Shown: positions 36,767 through 46,524, counted from the stretch's first letter. The stretch: 64,000 nucleotides of DNA from Daejeonia sp002484105 (GCF_051175565.1 NZ_CP195105.1:2170001-2234000), one strand, 5' to 3'. A program made the numbers and translations. Notes: generated from the sequence alone by a model not told the origin.

Positions 36767-37131
36767 CAGTCTTTGTTTTTGAGTTCGTCGAGAAGCATTT
36801 CCAGATCTTCGATGCTCATTTCATTCTTTTCCACAAGAAAGGAAACAGCATTTTTATACGAACCGGAAAAATAGTTTTTCACAAGGCTTTTCATGGACTT
36901 TCCGCTGTACTGTTCCTGGGAAACGCGCGGATAATATTCATGCTGCCGTCCGAATACTTCGTAGTCTACAAATTCTTTGTCCTTCAGGACTTTCAGAATC
37001 GTGGAGACGGTGTTGGTATGCGGTTTGGGATCGGGGAACTGATCAAGAATATCCTTCAGGAAACCTTTGCGGATTTTCCATAAATACTGCATGATCTGTT
37101 CTTCGGCTTTGGTCAGGGTTTGTACTTTCAT
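36766..37131 (-). CDS. BlaI/MecI/CopY family repressor
   Basis: Winged-helix repressor of 121 aa. The family pattern is plain: LTKAEEQIMQYLWKI, then PKPHTNTVSTILKVLKDKEFV (recognition helix) and HEYYPRVSQEQY. The C-terminal dimer helix is EDLEMLLDELKN. It is the first gene of the operon with the M56 protease, which by analogy with BlaR1 cleaves it in response to a cell-envelope signal. ATG 37131 is preferred over an in-frame GTG at 37140. Confidence 0.92.
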   Translation of the reverse strand: MKVQTLTKAEEQIMQYLWKIRKGFLKDILDQFPDPKPHTNTVSTILKVLKDKEFVDYEVFGRQHEYYPRVSQEQYSGKSMKSLVKNYFSGSYKNAVSFLVEKNEMSIEDLEMLLDELKNKD

Positions 37132-37569
37132 CTTAATCACTAAACAAATAGTGATACAAATATAGAATTAATTTCTTTTCCTACAACTATTTTATTAGTT
37201 ATAAAATGTTAAAATACATAAAGCAGTGATTTATAGCTGATTTAAATTTTATTGATGAAATTATAATATTTTGAGATGGCTTTTTTGTTTCCTTTCTCTA
37301 GATTGAGTGGCTTCATCTGTGGCTATTTAGTCCCCCCTTAAAAAGCTGTTTTTTTCATTTCATCTTTATAGTGGATCAATCCAACTGTACTTTTATCTGG
37401 GAAAATGTATTAAAAACTATACTTTAAGCTGCATAATTATAATATTTTGTATGCTTGTTTCAAATATAAATATACTGGACACCCAAGGTTTACGTTAACC
37501 CCTCGACGCGTATTTTCTAAAATCCAACTATTTACGTAAGTTTTTAGCGGAATATTGTTTTATATACTA
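37132..37569. other. non-coding gap with one solitary IS-end-like sequence
   Basis: About 440 bp of A+T-rich DNA. No convincing gene on either strand. It should hold the promoter of blaI. The only recognisable piece is a sequence at 37327-37346 shared with the ends of the IS5-type element near 60.6-61.6 kb. Confidence 0.6.
37325..37346. repeat. solitary IS5-type terminal sequence
   Basis: The stretch TCCCCCCTTAAAAAGC (37331-37346) also occurs at the left end of the damaged IS5-type element (60585-60600), and the preceding TTTAGTC matches the other end of that element (read from 61588 inward). It looks like the scar of a lost copy. Confidence 0.5.
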
Positions 37570-39987
37570 TTACTTTAACGTTCCCTGATACATCAGCGGT
37601 TGCATATGTTCTTTGTCAAAGCCGATAATCAGTACATTGAAACCACTGGCTTTATCATTGTTGTAGAAGTCTACCGCTTCCGGGTTCTGGATATCCTGCT
37701 CCAGATGTGGGTTCCAGTAGAGAACAGAACGGCTGTCCACACTCATTTTTTTTAAATCAGCATTGCTGTAATCCGGACTGTCATATGGCTGTACTTTGCT
37801 GTACCCTCCCAGAACGAAAGACTGCAGGCTGCTGCTCATCTCGTTGCTGTGGTCTTTCTGGCTGTGGTCTCCGCGTTTGGTATAGATCAGTACACTGCCG
37901 CCGCCACCGCCACCGATCGCTCCTGCAAGAGGACCTTTGATGACCTTGACCATCGCAATGTCGGATACTGAAATACTGCGTATTGAAGAAGCATCCATCT
38001 GCATTTCATCAAGATAGATGGTGGCTTTGCTGTTTCTGATATAGGGTACCGACTCGCCGTTTTGGTTCTGGATCTGTAATCCGGCAACACGTCCCTGAAG
38101 CCATTGCAGGATGTCGGTATATCCTCCGATACTTTGGTTGTCATTCACAAAATCAAAGACCTTTTCGTCCATACTGGAGAACATGGGACTGCTGAGCTCC
38201 TTGTTGAGTTCCTCTGTGGCGTTTTTCTTTTTGGCGGTAATCTGTACTTCCTGAATGGTGGTAACTTTGTCGTCATAAGCTTTTTTGAATTTTCGCTCGT
38301 CCAAACTTCTCGCCACCTGAGGCAGAAGGGCTTCACCTGCAGTTCTGGGTTCAAGCCGGTAACCAGTCTCTGCCGGAAAATCCTTTTTAAGAGGGATATA
38401 GGAGACGGATGGTTTCACATAGACAAGAGCGGTTTCATTTAACGCAGAAGACAGTCCGTTCACCTGATAGCGTATCGTCAGCGGTTCATTAAAAACCATA
38501 TTATTGAGTATAAATTCTCCGTTGGCATCGGTGCTGGCCTGAACGATTTTGACATTTTTGTCAGACTGTGAACTTACGAGCAGGTTGAGAGTCGTATAGG
38601 GTGAGGGCTTCCCGTTGATGGTCAGTTTTCCCGTATAAGAGAGGTAGGCGTTATTTTTGGTGGTAATTCTTGGGAACTCTCCGGCAAGAACACTGTTCCA
38701 GTCAAATCTTTTCCATTCTTCAGAAATCAGCAGTGCATCGAGGGCTTCCATATTTCCTTTTCCAGAAAAATAAGAGGCGGCATCATCTATGGGTGCGTTG
38801 AAATCCTGTGTCAGCCAGAGTGCTGTCAGCAGGTTTTCATTTTCATCAAAATTTTTACTTGCAGCATCGGTTACCCTTACGGTGTATGCGGGGATTTCTT
38901 TGGGAGAAGTGATTTCAAAAGAAGAATTCGCGCGTGGCTGGGTGCTGATTTCTGCATGGGAAATATCAGGTTTCAGGACTGAAAGTTTACCTGGCATCAC
39001 AAAACACAGTCTTTTGGCTACAACTTTTTCGTGCGCATCGAATACCGTTATCTGCAGTACCCCATTGATAAGCTGATCGGTAGGTATGGCATAGGAAGCT
39101 TCTCCGGAGAAACTTTTGAACAAAGCTTTGTACACCAGGCGGCTTCCCATGCTGGCAACGACTTTGTAGGGAACTGCAGTGGCTCCTTTTGGGGTTTTCA
39201 GTTGGAATTCGATTTTGTCATCCATACTGTTCACGGCAAGATGCAGCCCCTCTGTTGTTGCGGCAGGCAGTGTTGTGGTGGATTTCTTTCCACTGCGGTC
39301 GGTAACGGTAATGGTATATTTTTTCCCTGTTTCGGGTGTAAAGGTGAAGAGTCCAATATTCCGATCCATTGCTGTGAAACGAACCAGAGGCGTTTCGGGT
39401 TGCGACGCTTCGGCAACAAATCCTTCCCATCCTTCAGGAAAAATGCCTTCAGTATGCATTCTTACGGCCACTTTTACGGGCGTATCTGCCAATAGCGTTC
39501 CGCCTTCCGGATGTGCAGAAATGCTCCACGGGCTTTCGGTTTCTTTCACCAATTTTTCTTTGGAATCCGGATTGTATACCGGAAGTTTTTTCACCATCTG
39601 AAAATCTTCACTGAAGTTGGTCATCCAGGGTGTATAGGCTCTGAGATAGTAAACGTTTTCACGCAATGTGTCGGACACAGGAAAGTCGCCGGAGGCCTCA
39701 CCGTCAAAAATCGGTACCGTACGCCTGACGATGAGTTTTTTTTCCCTAGAATAGAGTTCAACCATCAGCGAAGTGGATATTTCGGAAGTGGTCAGTCCGC
39801 TCATCACAAATGCTTTGAACCACAGATGGTCTCCGGCAGTATAGGAACTTTTGTCGGTAAGCAGATAGATTTTTTCCTGCGGATATTGATCGTCAAGGGT
39901 TTGCAGTGCGGTTTCTGCAGAAATCTGTGCAGAAGCGATTGCCACAAAAAACATTGCAGCAGACATCAGTATTTTCCTAAGCATCAT
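37570..39987 (-). CDS. MG2-like/TonB plug-domain surface protein
   Basis: Exported 805-aa protein (signal KILMSAAMFFVAIASA). The N-terminal half is built like alpha-2-macroglobulin MG domains: YLLTDKSSYTAGDHLWFKA and VYYLRAYTPWM. A carboxypeptidase-like repeat follows (ASTDANGEFILNN). Residues about 590-720 look like a TonB receptor plug (VQITAKKKN; LQWLQGRVAGLQIQ; GPLAGAIGGGGGGSVLIYT), but no beta-barrel follows. Such plug-ended MG2 proteins are Bacteroidota envelope proteins of unknown function. It lies just left of the decayed region bordering the defence operon. Confidence 0.8.
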   Translation of the reverse strand: MMLRKILMSAAMFFVAIASAQISAETALQTLDDQYPQEKIYLLTDKSSYTAGDHLWFKAFVMSGLTTSEISTSLMVELYSREKKLIVRRTVPIFDGEASGDFPVSDTLRENVYYLRAYTPWMTNFSEDFQMVKKLPVYNPDSKEKLVKETESPWSISAHPEGGTLLADTPVKVAVRMHTEGIFPEGWEGFVAEASQPETPLVRFTAMDRNIGLFTFTPETGKKYTITVTDRSGKKSTTTLPAATTEGLHLAVNSMDDKIEFQLKTPKGATAVPYKVVASMGSRLVYKALFKSFSGEASYAIPTDQLINGVLQITVFDAHEKVVAKRLCFVMPGKLSVLKPDISHAEISTQPRANSSFEITSPKEIPAYTVRVTDAASKNFDENENLLTALWLTQDFNAPIDDAASYFSGKGNMEALDALLISEEWKRFDWNSVLAGEFPRITTKNNAYLSYTGKLTINGKPSPYTTLNLLVSSQSDKNVKIVQASTDANGEFILNNMVFNEPLTIRYQVNGLSSALNETALVYVKPSVSYIPLKKDFPAETGYRLEPRTAGEALLPQVARSLDERKFKKAYDDKVTTIQEVQITAKKKNATEELNKELSSPMFSSMDEKVFDFVNDNQSIGGYTDILQWLQGRVAGLQIQNQNGESVPYIRNSKATIYLDEMQMDASSIRSISVSDIAMVKVIKGPLAGAIGGGGGGSVLIYTKRGDHSQKDHSNEMSSSLQSFVLGGYSKVQPYDSPDYSNADLKKMSVDSRSVLYWNPHLEQDIQNPEAVDFYNNDKASGFNVLIIGFDKEHMQPLMYQGTLK

Positions 39988-40578
39988 TCAGTCTGTTCAT
40001 TAATATTAAGACAGGTTAAAAATACTTATTTTAGACAATATGGAGGCGTAAATCATGAAAAACTCAGGAAGAAAAACATTAAAAGAGATTTAACGCCGAT
40101 GTATATATTTGATTTTGTGATGGATGTAAAAACAGGTTACCTTCATGCATTCCGGATCTGAGGAATGAATCGTCAAGATTCTACACCCCTTAAAAAACTA
40201 CTTTTTCACTTTGGTGATTCATTTTCGGCAAGAATACCGATCCCAGGACATTGAGGCAATGAAGAAATTGTTCTACGATTTGGTTCAGTTTCCTCTTCAG
40301 ATGGTTGTCGGCCAGGCTATACCCTAATGCCAAATTTTTTCAGTTTTTTCAAAGAATCATAGGCTCTCATCAGCGCTTGCTCTTTTATTTTTTCCTTTTT
40401 AGCCAATGCAGTTTGAACCGTTTTTACATTGGCTAATTCATTCTCGAAAATAACGGGAAACTCAAACCCTGCTTATCCATAAGGTTGTAATATATAGCAA
40501 AAAAAAATAAAATTTGCTATATTCGGAATTTGAGTTTTGGTTATTACCTCTTTTCGGGTTGTTTTTTTTGCCCAATAG
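39988..40578. other. gap with decayed coding DNA
   Basis: About 590 bp between the MG2 gene and the defence operon. No intact gene. 39988-40180 has only a 12-codon frame and a TATATTTG box (40104-40111, plus). 40190-40470 reads as broken protein on the minus strand. 40470-40578 is A+T rich and shows nothing. Confidence 0.6.
40190..40470 (-). pseudogene. degenerate gene remnant of unknown family
   Basis: Two minus-strand segments look like real protein but lie in different frames: GFEFPVIFENELANVKTVQT onward to a stop at 40317, and one frame later GYSLADNHLKRKLNQIVEQF continuing to a stop at 40190. Joined, they would make a charged helical tail of about 90 aa. I do not recognise the family; a mobile-element gene is possible. 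Plus-strand frames in the same place are equally short. Confidence 0.35.
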
Positions 40579-41091
40579 TTATTGATGGTCATCTTTTATT
40601 AAGTCTTTCGCAAAGTCAATAAACAGTTTGTGTGCTTTGGTAAATGAATATCTGTCGTTGCCTTGTTTTACAGCAATATTACGCTTTACCATTGTTCCAA
40701 TATGCCGCTTTAAACTTTCGTCATTTTTTAATTGATTGTTGGCTTTGATTACATCTGTCCACGAAGAATTATTGAAGTATTCAATGATTTCGTCAATGTG
40801 AAATTCAGAGTAATTGAGTTCTTCTAAAAAGTTCTTTCCGTCTTTGTCGAGTTCGTAACATAAAACAGAAAAGAAAATTGAAATATCTCTTGATGTATTC
40901 TCATTAGTTTCGTTTGAAACAAGGTAATAAAAGTCTTGATTTCCGATAAGTTCAAAACCAAACGACTTTTCAAAAAACGTGATATAAAAATCTTCGTTTT
41001 TCTTGATGGTTTCAAACGATAAATCTTCAATCGTAATAAACTTTCCTTCCATTAAGGAAGTTACTATTTCCTTATGTTTATCTGGATACAT
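40579..41091 (-). CDS. putative JetB/MksE-like subunit of a Wadjet-type system
   Basis: Acidic 170-aa protein, last gene of the operon, starting 14 bp inside the preceding gene. It has no catalytic motif. The C-terminal part (SLKRHIGTMVKRNIAVKQGN, then DRYSFTKAHKLFIDFAKDL) looks like a winged-helix fold, which is what the MksE/JetB clamp subunit uses. The assignment rests mainly on size and position next to an SMC-like ATPase, a Toprim protein and a kleisin-like protein. Canonical JetB is somewhat longer. Confidence 0.55.
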   Translation of the reverse strand: MYPDKHKEIVTSLMEGKFITIEDLSFETIKKNEDFYITFFEKSFGFELIGNQDFYYLVSNETNENTSRDISIFFSVLCYELDKDGKNFLEELNYSEFHIDEIIEYFNNSSWTDVIKANNQLKNDESLKRHIGTMVKRNIAVKQGNDRYSFTKAHKLFIDFAKDLIKDDHQ

Positions 41092-42289
41092 CTTCTTGTT
41101 TTTTGATTGTTAGTTTTGGCATTATCAGTTCCGAATTTTCATTAGAAATAGAAATGTTTTTTGCGTCTTTGCTTACTGACACTTCATAATCTTCTTCAAA
41201 AAGCAAACTCGTTACCATAAAAAAGTTGTCAAAAGTAAAATCCTCGTTCTCTTCTTTGATTGAGTTTTCGCACCATTTGAAGAAATCATCAACGGGCAAA
41301 TTTTGGTTCAATGTTTCTTTATACTTTGACTTGTCAAACAGCCAATCATTCGTTTGCTCGGAATCTTCGATTACAATTACTTCTTCTTCGTGTTGAAATT
41401 GTTCAAAATATTCTTTTGTGTTTTCGTACACAAATTTGTTGTAGATATTGTCACGAGTTGTAACGAAAATGCGTGGCGGTTCAATTTTTTTGTAACAGTT
41501 TCCATTCGTTAGATAATAAACAAAACCACTCAAATATTGGTTTTCTGTTTTTATTCGTTCAATTAAAGGCAATAACTCATTTGTGAGCGTTACAGATTGC
41601 AAATTCAAATCTTTGGCAACTTGACGAAGTAAGTGATACAATTTTTCAAATTCTCGTCTAATGCTTTCATCTGCATAATCAAATCTCTTTACATTCGTAA
41701 ATTGAGAAACATTCAGTAATTCATTGTAAATGGATTGACTGTGATTTACATCTAAAATCGTGTTGAGTGGCGAAATATAATTTTCAATTAAATACCTTGC
41801 TTTGTGGACTTTTTCTTGATAATCAATTTTCTTGTTATTCGCTTTCAGTTCTTTTGATTCTGTCAATAAACTTTTGGTGTTATTTACAACCGCATTTGTG
41901 AACTTCTTAATTTCTTGGGACAACGCTTCAATTCTATCAAGTAAAATGTTCTTTTCAATATAAATTCCTTGTTTAATTCCTGTAAAAAGATTTCTTATTG
42001 ATTCGCCATATTTTTCAATAGTTTCGGGCAATAATGGCTTGAATTTTTGATGTATAAATTCAAAAAGAACAAAATAAGGTTCGTTAAAAGCAAAGTCATC
42101 ATTTTGCTCAACCAAAATTTGATATTCTGTTAGTTGTTCCCGAATGTTTTTGTCATAATTTTCTAAACAGATAATTAAAGATTCTTTTGTAATGATGTTG
42201 TTCTTAACCTGCAAATCAAAAAGATCCCGTAGCAAATCATAATGATTTGCCATAAACTGCAAAATTGATTTTGGTTCGGACTTAATCAT
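41078..42289 (-). CDS. putative JetA/MksF-like kleisin subunit
   Basis: A 403-aa helical, acidic protein. The N-terminal part (ILQFMANHYDLLRDLFDLQV; LIICLENYDKNIREQLTEYQ) suggests a winged-helix region, followed by long helices (LLDRIEALSQEIKKF; SLLTESKELKANNKKIDYQE) and a C-terminal mixed domain ending in KLTIKKQED. This outline fits JetA/MksF, the kleisin bridging SMC heads. Its ATG overlaps the Toprim gene stop by 8 bp. No motif proves the family; a structure comparison would. Confidence 0.55.
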   Translation of the reverse strand: MIKSEPKSILQFMANHYDLLRDLFDLQVKNNIITKESLIICLENYDKNIREQLTEYQILVEQNDDFAFNEPYFVLFEFIHQKFKPLLPETIEKYGESIRNLFTGIKQGIYIEKNILLDRIEALSQEIKKFTNAVVNNTKSLLTESKELKANNKKIDYQEKVHKARYLIENYISPLNTILDVNHSQSIYNELLNVSQFTNVKRFDYADESIRREFEKLYHLLRQVAKDLNLQSVTLTNELLPLIERIKTENQYLSGFVYYLTNGNCYKKIEPPRIFVTTRDNIYNKFVYENTKEYFEQFQHEEEVIVIEDSEQTNDWLFDKSKYKETLNQNLPVDDFFKWCENSIKEENEDFTFDNFFMVTSLLFEEDYEVSVSKDAKNISISNENSELIMPKLTIKKQEDVSR

Positions 42290-43076
42290 ATTTCCAATAC
42301 TGTTGTTCTAAAAATCGGTTGTTGCGTATTATACTTTCTCTGATTTTAATTACATTGTTGTCTGAACTTTGTTTAATTCTATTAGTCATTTCGGCTTTAT
42401 TGCCTTTCAGACTTTGAGAATATTTTTGAAAAAGTTCGTCATAATTTTCAGGAATGTATAATTGAGCAAATTCAAAAACTTCTTTGATTCTCAAAAATTC
42501 TTCAAGACCGTTAAAATCATAATCTACAAATACAAGTAACTGATTTGCAGAAAGACAACCAAGTGATTCTTTCCCTATTCGTCCGTATTTATGAAGGAAA
42601 ACAAAGTTTTTGCCTAATAACTTTTCAGCAACCAAAAAAGTGTCCAAATTTTCGACTATGCAAATTTGTTTTGCTTCAATTTTATCTGCATTACAAGCAA
42701 ATAGTTGAAATTTGTTTGTATAATCTTCTAAGTTGACTTGGTTGTCATTTACTTTAATTATTTCAAAACCTCGAAGCATAAAAATTGGCTTTGAAACTGT
42801 TTTTTGAACTTTTGAATTTCTGAATTTCCGAACATTGTCCGATTTGTCTTTAACTTCAATATCTTCGGGGAAAAGCGTTTTAAAGAAATTTTCAAATTCA
42901 GCTGGTTTGCTTATTTTATATCGGAATCCTCTACCTGATTTTGTTTTTTCGAGAATTAAAGACGAAACCAATCCTTTGAAATGGTGTGAATTCAAAACAG
43001 TTTTAGGGATTACTTTTTCTGTAAGAAAGGAATCCTCTTTTAATTTCTTGTATGTTCTGAAATCTATTAGGTTCAC
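42282..43076 (-). CDS. putative JetD/MksG-like Toprim nuclease subunit
   Basis: A 264-aa protein with a Toprim-type core at about 138-190: Glu142 in ICIVENLDTF and the Asp pair 185/187 in LLVFVDYDFNG. In Wadjet systems JetD (DUF3322/DUF2220) uses these residues to cut plasmid DNA after loop extrusion. The N-terminal 110 residues look like a DNA-binding part (RYKISKPAEFENFFKTL; IFMLRGFEIIKV). It is shorter than the usual ~350-400 aa. Overlaps the SMC gene by 4 bp (ATGA) and the next gene by 8 bp. Confidence 0.68.
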   Translation of the reverse strand: MNLIDFRTYKKLKEDSFLTEKVIPKTVLNSHHFKGLVSSLILEKTKSGRGFRYKISKPAEFENFFKTLFPEDIEVKDKSDNVRKFRNSKVQKTVSKPIFMLRGFEIIKVNDNQVNLEDYTNKFQLFACNADKIEAKQICIVENLDTFLVAEKLLGKNFVFLHKYGRIGKESLGCLSANQLLVFVDYDFNGLEEFLRIKEVFEFAQLYIPENYDELFQKYSQSLKGNKAEMTNRIKQSSDNNVIKIRESIIRNNRFLEQQYWKYD

Positions 43077-45733
43077 TTTATTTTCGGTTTACGATAAATT
43101 ACATTTCCGTTATTTTCGCTCAAAACAATTTTTCCTTTGCTTCTTCTTACTAAATAATATTTGTCAAATCCGTCATAAGGGTGCAATGGTGCGGCTGATA
43201 TTGGAACAAAATTATTTTCCTTACAGAAATTCAAAATTTCAATTCTGTTCGCTTCGTCAATTGTACCGATTTCATCAACGAAAATCACAATTTTGTTTTC
43301 TTCGTCATTGATTACAATTTGATGGATAATTGACATAATGATTACCATTCTAATCATTTTATCCGTTCCGTCCGATTCAATTTGATTTCTTAAATCAACT
43401 ACTTTGTGTTGTCCTTTTTTATCGAGATGTAATTTGATGTCAAAAAGGTCTTTAAAATCAATGACAGATTGATTGTCCAAATATCTGTTCAGGATATTGA
43501 GGTTTTCCGATTGGTCGTCAAAGATAAGTTCAGAAGTTAGGTCTCTAATATCCATTATCATCTTTAAATCTTTGATTAGATTTTCGTTCGGAATAACTTC
43601 AATACTCAAAGAATCAATATCAGAGATTTTAATTTTTCGGATTTTAGAATTGAATTGATTGTTGATGAATGCTTCAAACTCTTGAAATTTTGAATGAAGC
43701 GTTTTACACGGAATTGAAAATTGCGTTGAAATATTTTTCAATAATGCATCAATACTTTTTTGTTTGTCGTCAAGCGTTGCAAGTTCCGAATCAAGATATT
43801 TGATAAACTCATCTTCCGAAGCAAAAACGGTTTCCGTTTTTGTTTTCAGATTTTCAAATAATCTTTCTTTGTTGTTTTTGATACTTTCCCGTTCAGTAGA
43901 GTTCCGTTCAAAGTTTTTGAAAAGATTGTCAAGTGTTTCGTTTGTTTGATATTCAATTGGAATTATTCCCGATTGCTCGACTTTCACTTTCCAACCTTGA
44001 ATTTCTTTAATACGATATTCTGCTTTGTTGATGTCATCTGTAAGAACATTTATAGCCTCGTTTACTCTTGTTATGAGTTCCGTTGTTTGTCTTAATTCCT
44101 TTTCTGTGTTATCTCGATGTTGGAATAGATTTTTTAGTTCTTCTTCTAATTCTACAAGATTCTTTTCAAGTTGTGGCAACGATTCTAAATCAGCGATTTT
44201 CTTTTCTGTTTCTTTAATTTTGGTCTGAACAGAAGAAAGTTCAGAACGATATTTTTCTAAATCTTTTGCTATCGGCAAAAGATTTTCGTTACTCGTTTTT
44301 TCTTTGATTGCAGTTTCTCGTTGTAGTTTTAAGTCATCAATAGACGGAATCGGTTTCCCTTTTAAATCTTGGGGAATTTTAATTGCTCCGTCAAAGATTT
44401 TCATTACTTCATCTAATTTTTCAATTTCCGATTGAATATTTTCTTTCGGAAGTGCAGTAATGGAATCGGAAAGAATTGCGTTTAGCAATTCTTTGTCTTT
44501 CCCATTTTTGCTTATCTGATGAATGAGTAAATTTGAGTAAGTTTCAATTTGTTTGTCAAGTTTTGAAATTTCTTGATTAAGTTTAGAAATCTTGTTTTCT
44601 AAATCACGACTATTTAGATTTTGATTTTCAATTTGAGTTAATCGGCTTTCAATGTCTTTTCTTTCTTTGTCTAAATTGCTGAATGACTGCTTTAAAAAGT
44701 CAATTCCCTCATACGATTTTATATTTCGAATTTTTTCGGATAGCGTTTCTTTTGCTGAACCTTTTTGAGAAATGGTTGCTTTAAATTCTCCAATAGTTTG
44801 ATTTAGATTATTTTGTTTTGGGATTAAATCCTCGCTTAATTGTGTTCTGTTTTTATCTCGCTCATTCTTTTTCTCTAAAAGCCTTGTGTTAATATCAATA
44901 TTCACAGATGAATAGAGTTTGTCAAACGCAAATACAATTTCAGATAAAATTTGATTTTTTGCTTTGTATTGATTGACCAATTCCTTGAAATCTGAAAAAC
45001 TTCTTTGAATACTTCTAATTACTTTTATTTCTCTATTGTGTTTCAATAGGGTTTGAATATCCTTTTGGTTTTTCTTGGAAAATTCTACTTGTTCATTTTC
45101 TTTATTGTCAGCAATAATCAAAGATTCCTTTAAAGTCTTGTTGTCAATAAGTTTAGAGTTTATTAGGTAACGATAAATTTTAGAAAAGTTGTTGCTTATT
45201 TCTCTTTGGTCTTGTGATGCTCCTTCATTTAGCCAAACAACACCGTTGCTTTTCTTCCCTTTTTGATAAACAAAGTTGAAAAGGTCTCGTCTGTTTTTGT
45301 ACTGGCTGTATTCCACACCTGACGAAGAAAGGTCGGCAAGCAAAGAATCAAATTTCTTTAACTTTTGTCCTTCCGATGTTTTTACAAAATATTGTTCTTC
45401 TTTATAATCGCTGTCAATTTTGTAATAATCCAAACTGCCCTCTGCATTTTTCTTAACCAATATGCAGTAGTATCGCTTTTTGAAAATTTCAAAAACTATA
45501 TAACTTGAATTGATTGAGGGAAAGTAGTGGTTAATCGTAGTTTTGTCGCCCGTCCTATTGCCACTAAAGGTCATTTGCTTTCCGTCAATGATATACAAAA
45601 AGTTTAGAGCATAAATCAGCGTACTTTTTCCAATGTTATTTGGTCCAACTATTTGTAATGAATCACATTCGCCTAACTCAATGTCAGCTTTTGAGTAAAT
45701 GTCTGAATTTAGTATTGCAAGTCGTTTTAGCAT
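43073..45733 (-). CDS. SMC-like ATPase, JetC/MksB-type
   Basis: An 886-aa condensin-like ATPase. Walker A GPNNIGKST is at 30-38, after the SMC-type strand CDSLQIVG. Residues about 265-720 are long coiled coil (LDKERKDIESRLTQIENQN; LKETEKK-type heptads) with a possible hinge break near 440-470. The C-terminal head has the signature-like ESDGTDKMIRMV (about 786-797) and Walker B KIVIFVDEIGTIDE (814-827). It is shorter than typical MksB/JetC (about 1100 aa). It starts 11 bp after the HNH gene and is the largest gene of the operon. Confidence 0.8.
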   Translation of the reverse strand: MLKRLAILNSDIYSKADIELGECDSLQIVGPNNIGKSTLIYALNFLYIIDGKQMTFSGNRTGDKTTINHYFPSINSSYIVFEIFKKRYYCILVKKNAEGSLDYYKIDSDYKEEQYFVKTSEGQKLKKFDSLLADLSSSGVEYSQYKNRRDLFNFVYQKGKKSNGVVWLNEGASQDQREISNNFSKIYRYLINSKLIDNKTLKESLIIADNKENEQVEFSKKNQKDIQTLLKHNREIKVIRSIQRSFSDFKELVNQYKAKNQILSEIVFAFDKLYSSVNIDINTRLLEKKNERDKNRTQLSEDLIPKQNNLNQTIGEFKATISQKGSAKETLSEKIRNIKSYEGIDFLKQSFSNLDKERKDIESRLTQIENQNLNSRDLENKISKLNQEISKLDKQIETYSNLLIHQISKNGKDKELLNAILSDSITALPKENIQSEIEKLDEVMKIFDGAIKIPQDLKGKPIPSIDDLKLQRETAIKEKTSNENLLPIAKDLEKYRSELSSVQTKIKETEKKIADLESLPQLEKNLVELEEELKNLFQHRDNTEKELRQTTELITRVNEAINVLTDDINKAEYRIKEIQGWKVKVEQSGIIPIEYQTNETLDNLFKNFERNSTERESIKNNKERLFENLKTKTETVFASEDEFIKYLDSELATLDDKQKSIDALLKNISTQFSIPCKTLHSKFQEFEAFINNQFNSKIRKIKISDIDSLSIEVIPNENLIKDLKMIMDIRDLTSELIFDDQSENLNILNRYLDNQSVIDFKDLFDIKLHLDKKGQHKVVDLRNQIESDGTDKMIRMVIIMSIIHQIVINDEENKIVIFVDEIGTIDEANRIEILNFCKENNFVPISAAPLHPYDGFDKYYLVRRSKGKIVLSENNGNVIYRKPKIK

Positions 45734-45744
45734 TGGTGAAATAT

Positions 45745-46524
45745 TTAATTCTTCCTTTTCTCAAAAATCTCGTCTAAATGATACTGCAAAAATTCCTTTT
45801 TCGGCATATACTTTTGTGGTATCATAAATTTTGAGTTTTCTATATGTGAGAAATATCTGTTATAATAATCATTTTGCTGTTTCTTTTTCAATTTATTAGA
45901 AATCAAAATTTGATATTGTTCATTTATCGCAATCAAGCCTTTATCATAAGCCTTATCATACAATGCTGATAAGCAAATTCCATTTTCTGGATTTAATCTT
46001 TCTTCTTCATTCTTCGACCAAGGAATAATATGACTTGCAAAAAGTAATTCAGGGATATCAATACCTGTAATGGCACATTTGCCCGAATAATTAGCAACTA
46101 CAATTTGTCTGAAAACGTTTTGATTTACTCTGGTTTTTACTTCACGCATTTTGGTTTCGCCCTTGAAATCTTTTAGGTCTAAAAGTAAATCATCGAATTT
46201 TGTTTCAATGGTTTGATTTTCTTTTTCCGCTAAAATTCGCTCACTTTCAAAAATCAACAGCTCTTTGTTTTCTGCAAATTCGTCCCAAATTGGCTGACAT
46301 TGTTTAATTCCGCCAACCATTCCTTTTACTCCTCTGTTTTGATGATAAGGGTCGCAAGCTGCAAAATTTGTCAGGCGAATTGCAATTGAATTTACAGTTC
46401 TGCCTAAAAGATTTGCCATTTCAATAATTTCTGGTGTTCTGGTGTGCATTTTACCAAAAGGCAATTTCAAATACAGATTGAAAACCAATATTAATTCTTC
46501 TTTTGTCCAGAGTTTCTTTTCCAT
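45745..46524 (-). CDS. HNH endonuclease
   Basis: A 259-aa restriction-type nuclease. The N-terminal half is a DNA-binding region (WTKEELILVFNLYLKLPFGK; NLLGRTVNSIAIRLTNFAA). The C-terminal HNH core reads CAITGIDIPELLFASHIIPW and then LNPENGICLSALYDKAYDKG, containing the HI and N-G-I-C-L-x-x-L-Y-D-x-A-(F/Y)-D pattern of this family. Related genes usually stand with a cytosine methylase and Vsr; here no methylase is present. ATG 46524 (MEKKLWTKEEL) is chosen because the longer frame overlaps vsr. It precedes the SMC gene by 11 bp. Confidence 0.88.
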   Translation of the reverse strand: MEKKLWTKEELILVFNLYLKLPFGKMHTRTPEIIEMANLLGRTVNSIAIRLTNFAACDPYHQNRGVKGMVGGIKQCQPIWDEFAENKELLIFESERILAEKENQTIETKFDDLLLDLKDFKGETKMREVKTRVNQNVFRQIVVANYSGKCAITGIDIPELLFASHIIPWSKNEEERLNPENGICLSALYDKAYDKGLIAINEQYQILISNKLKKKQQNDYYNRYFSHIENSKFMIPQKYMPKKEFLQYHLDEIFEKRKN

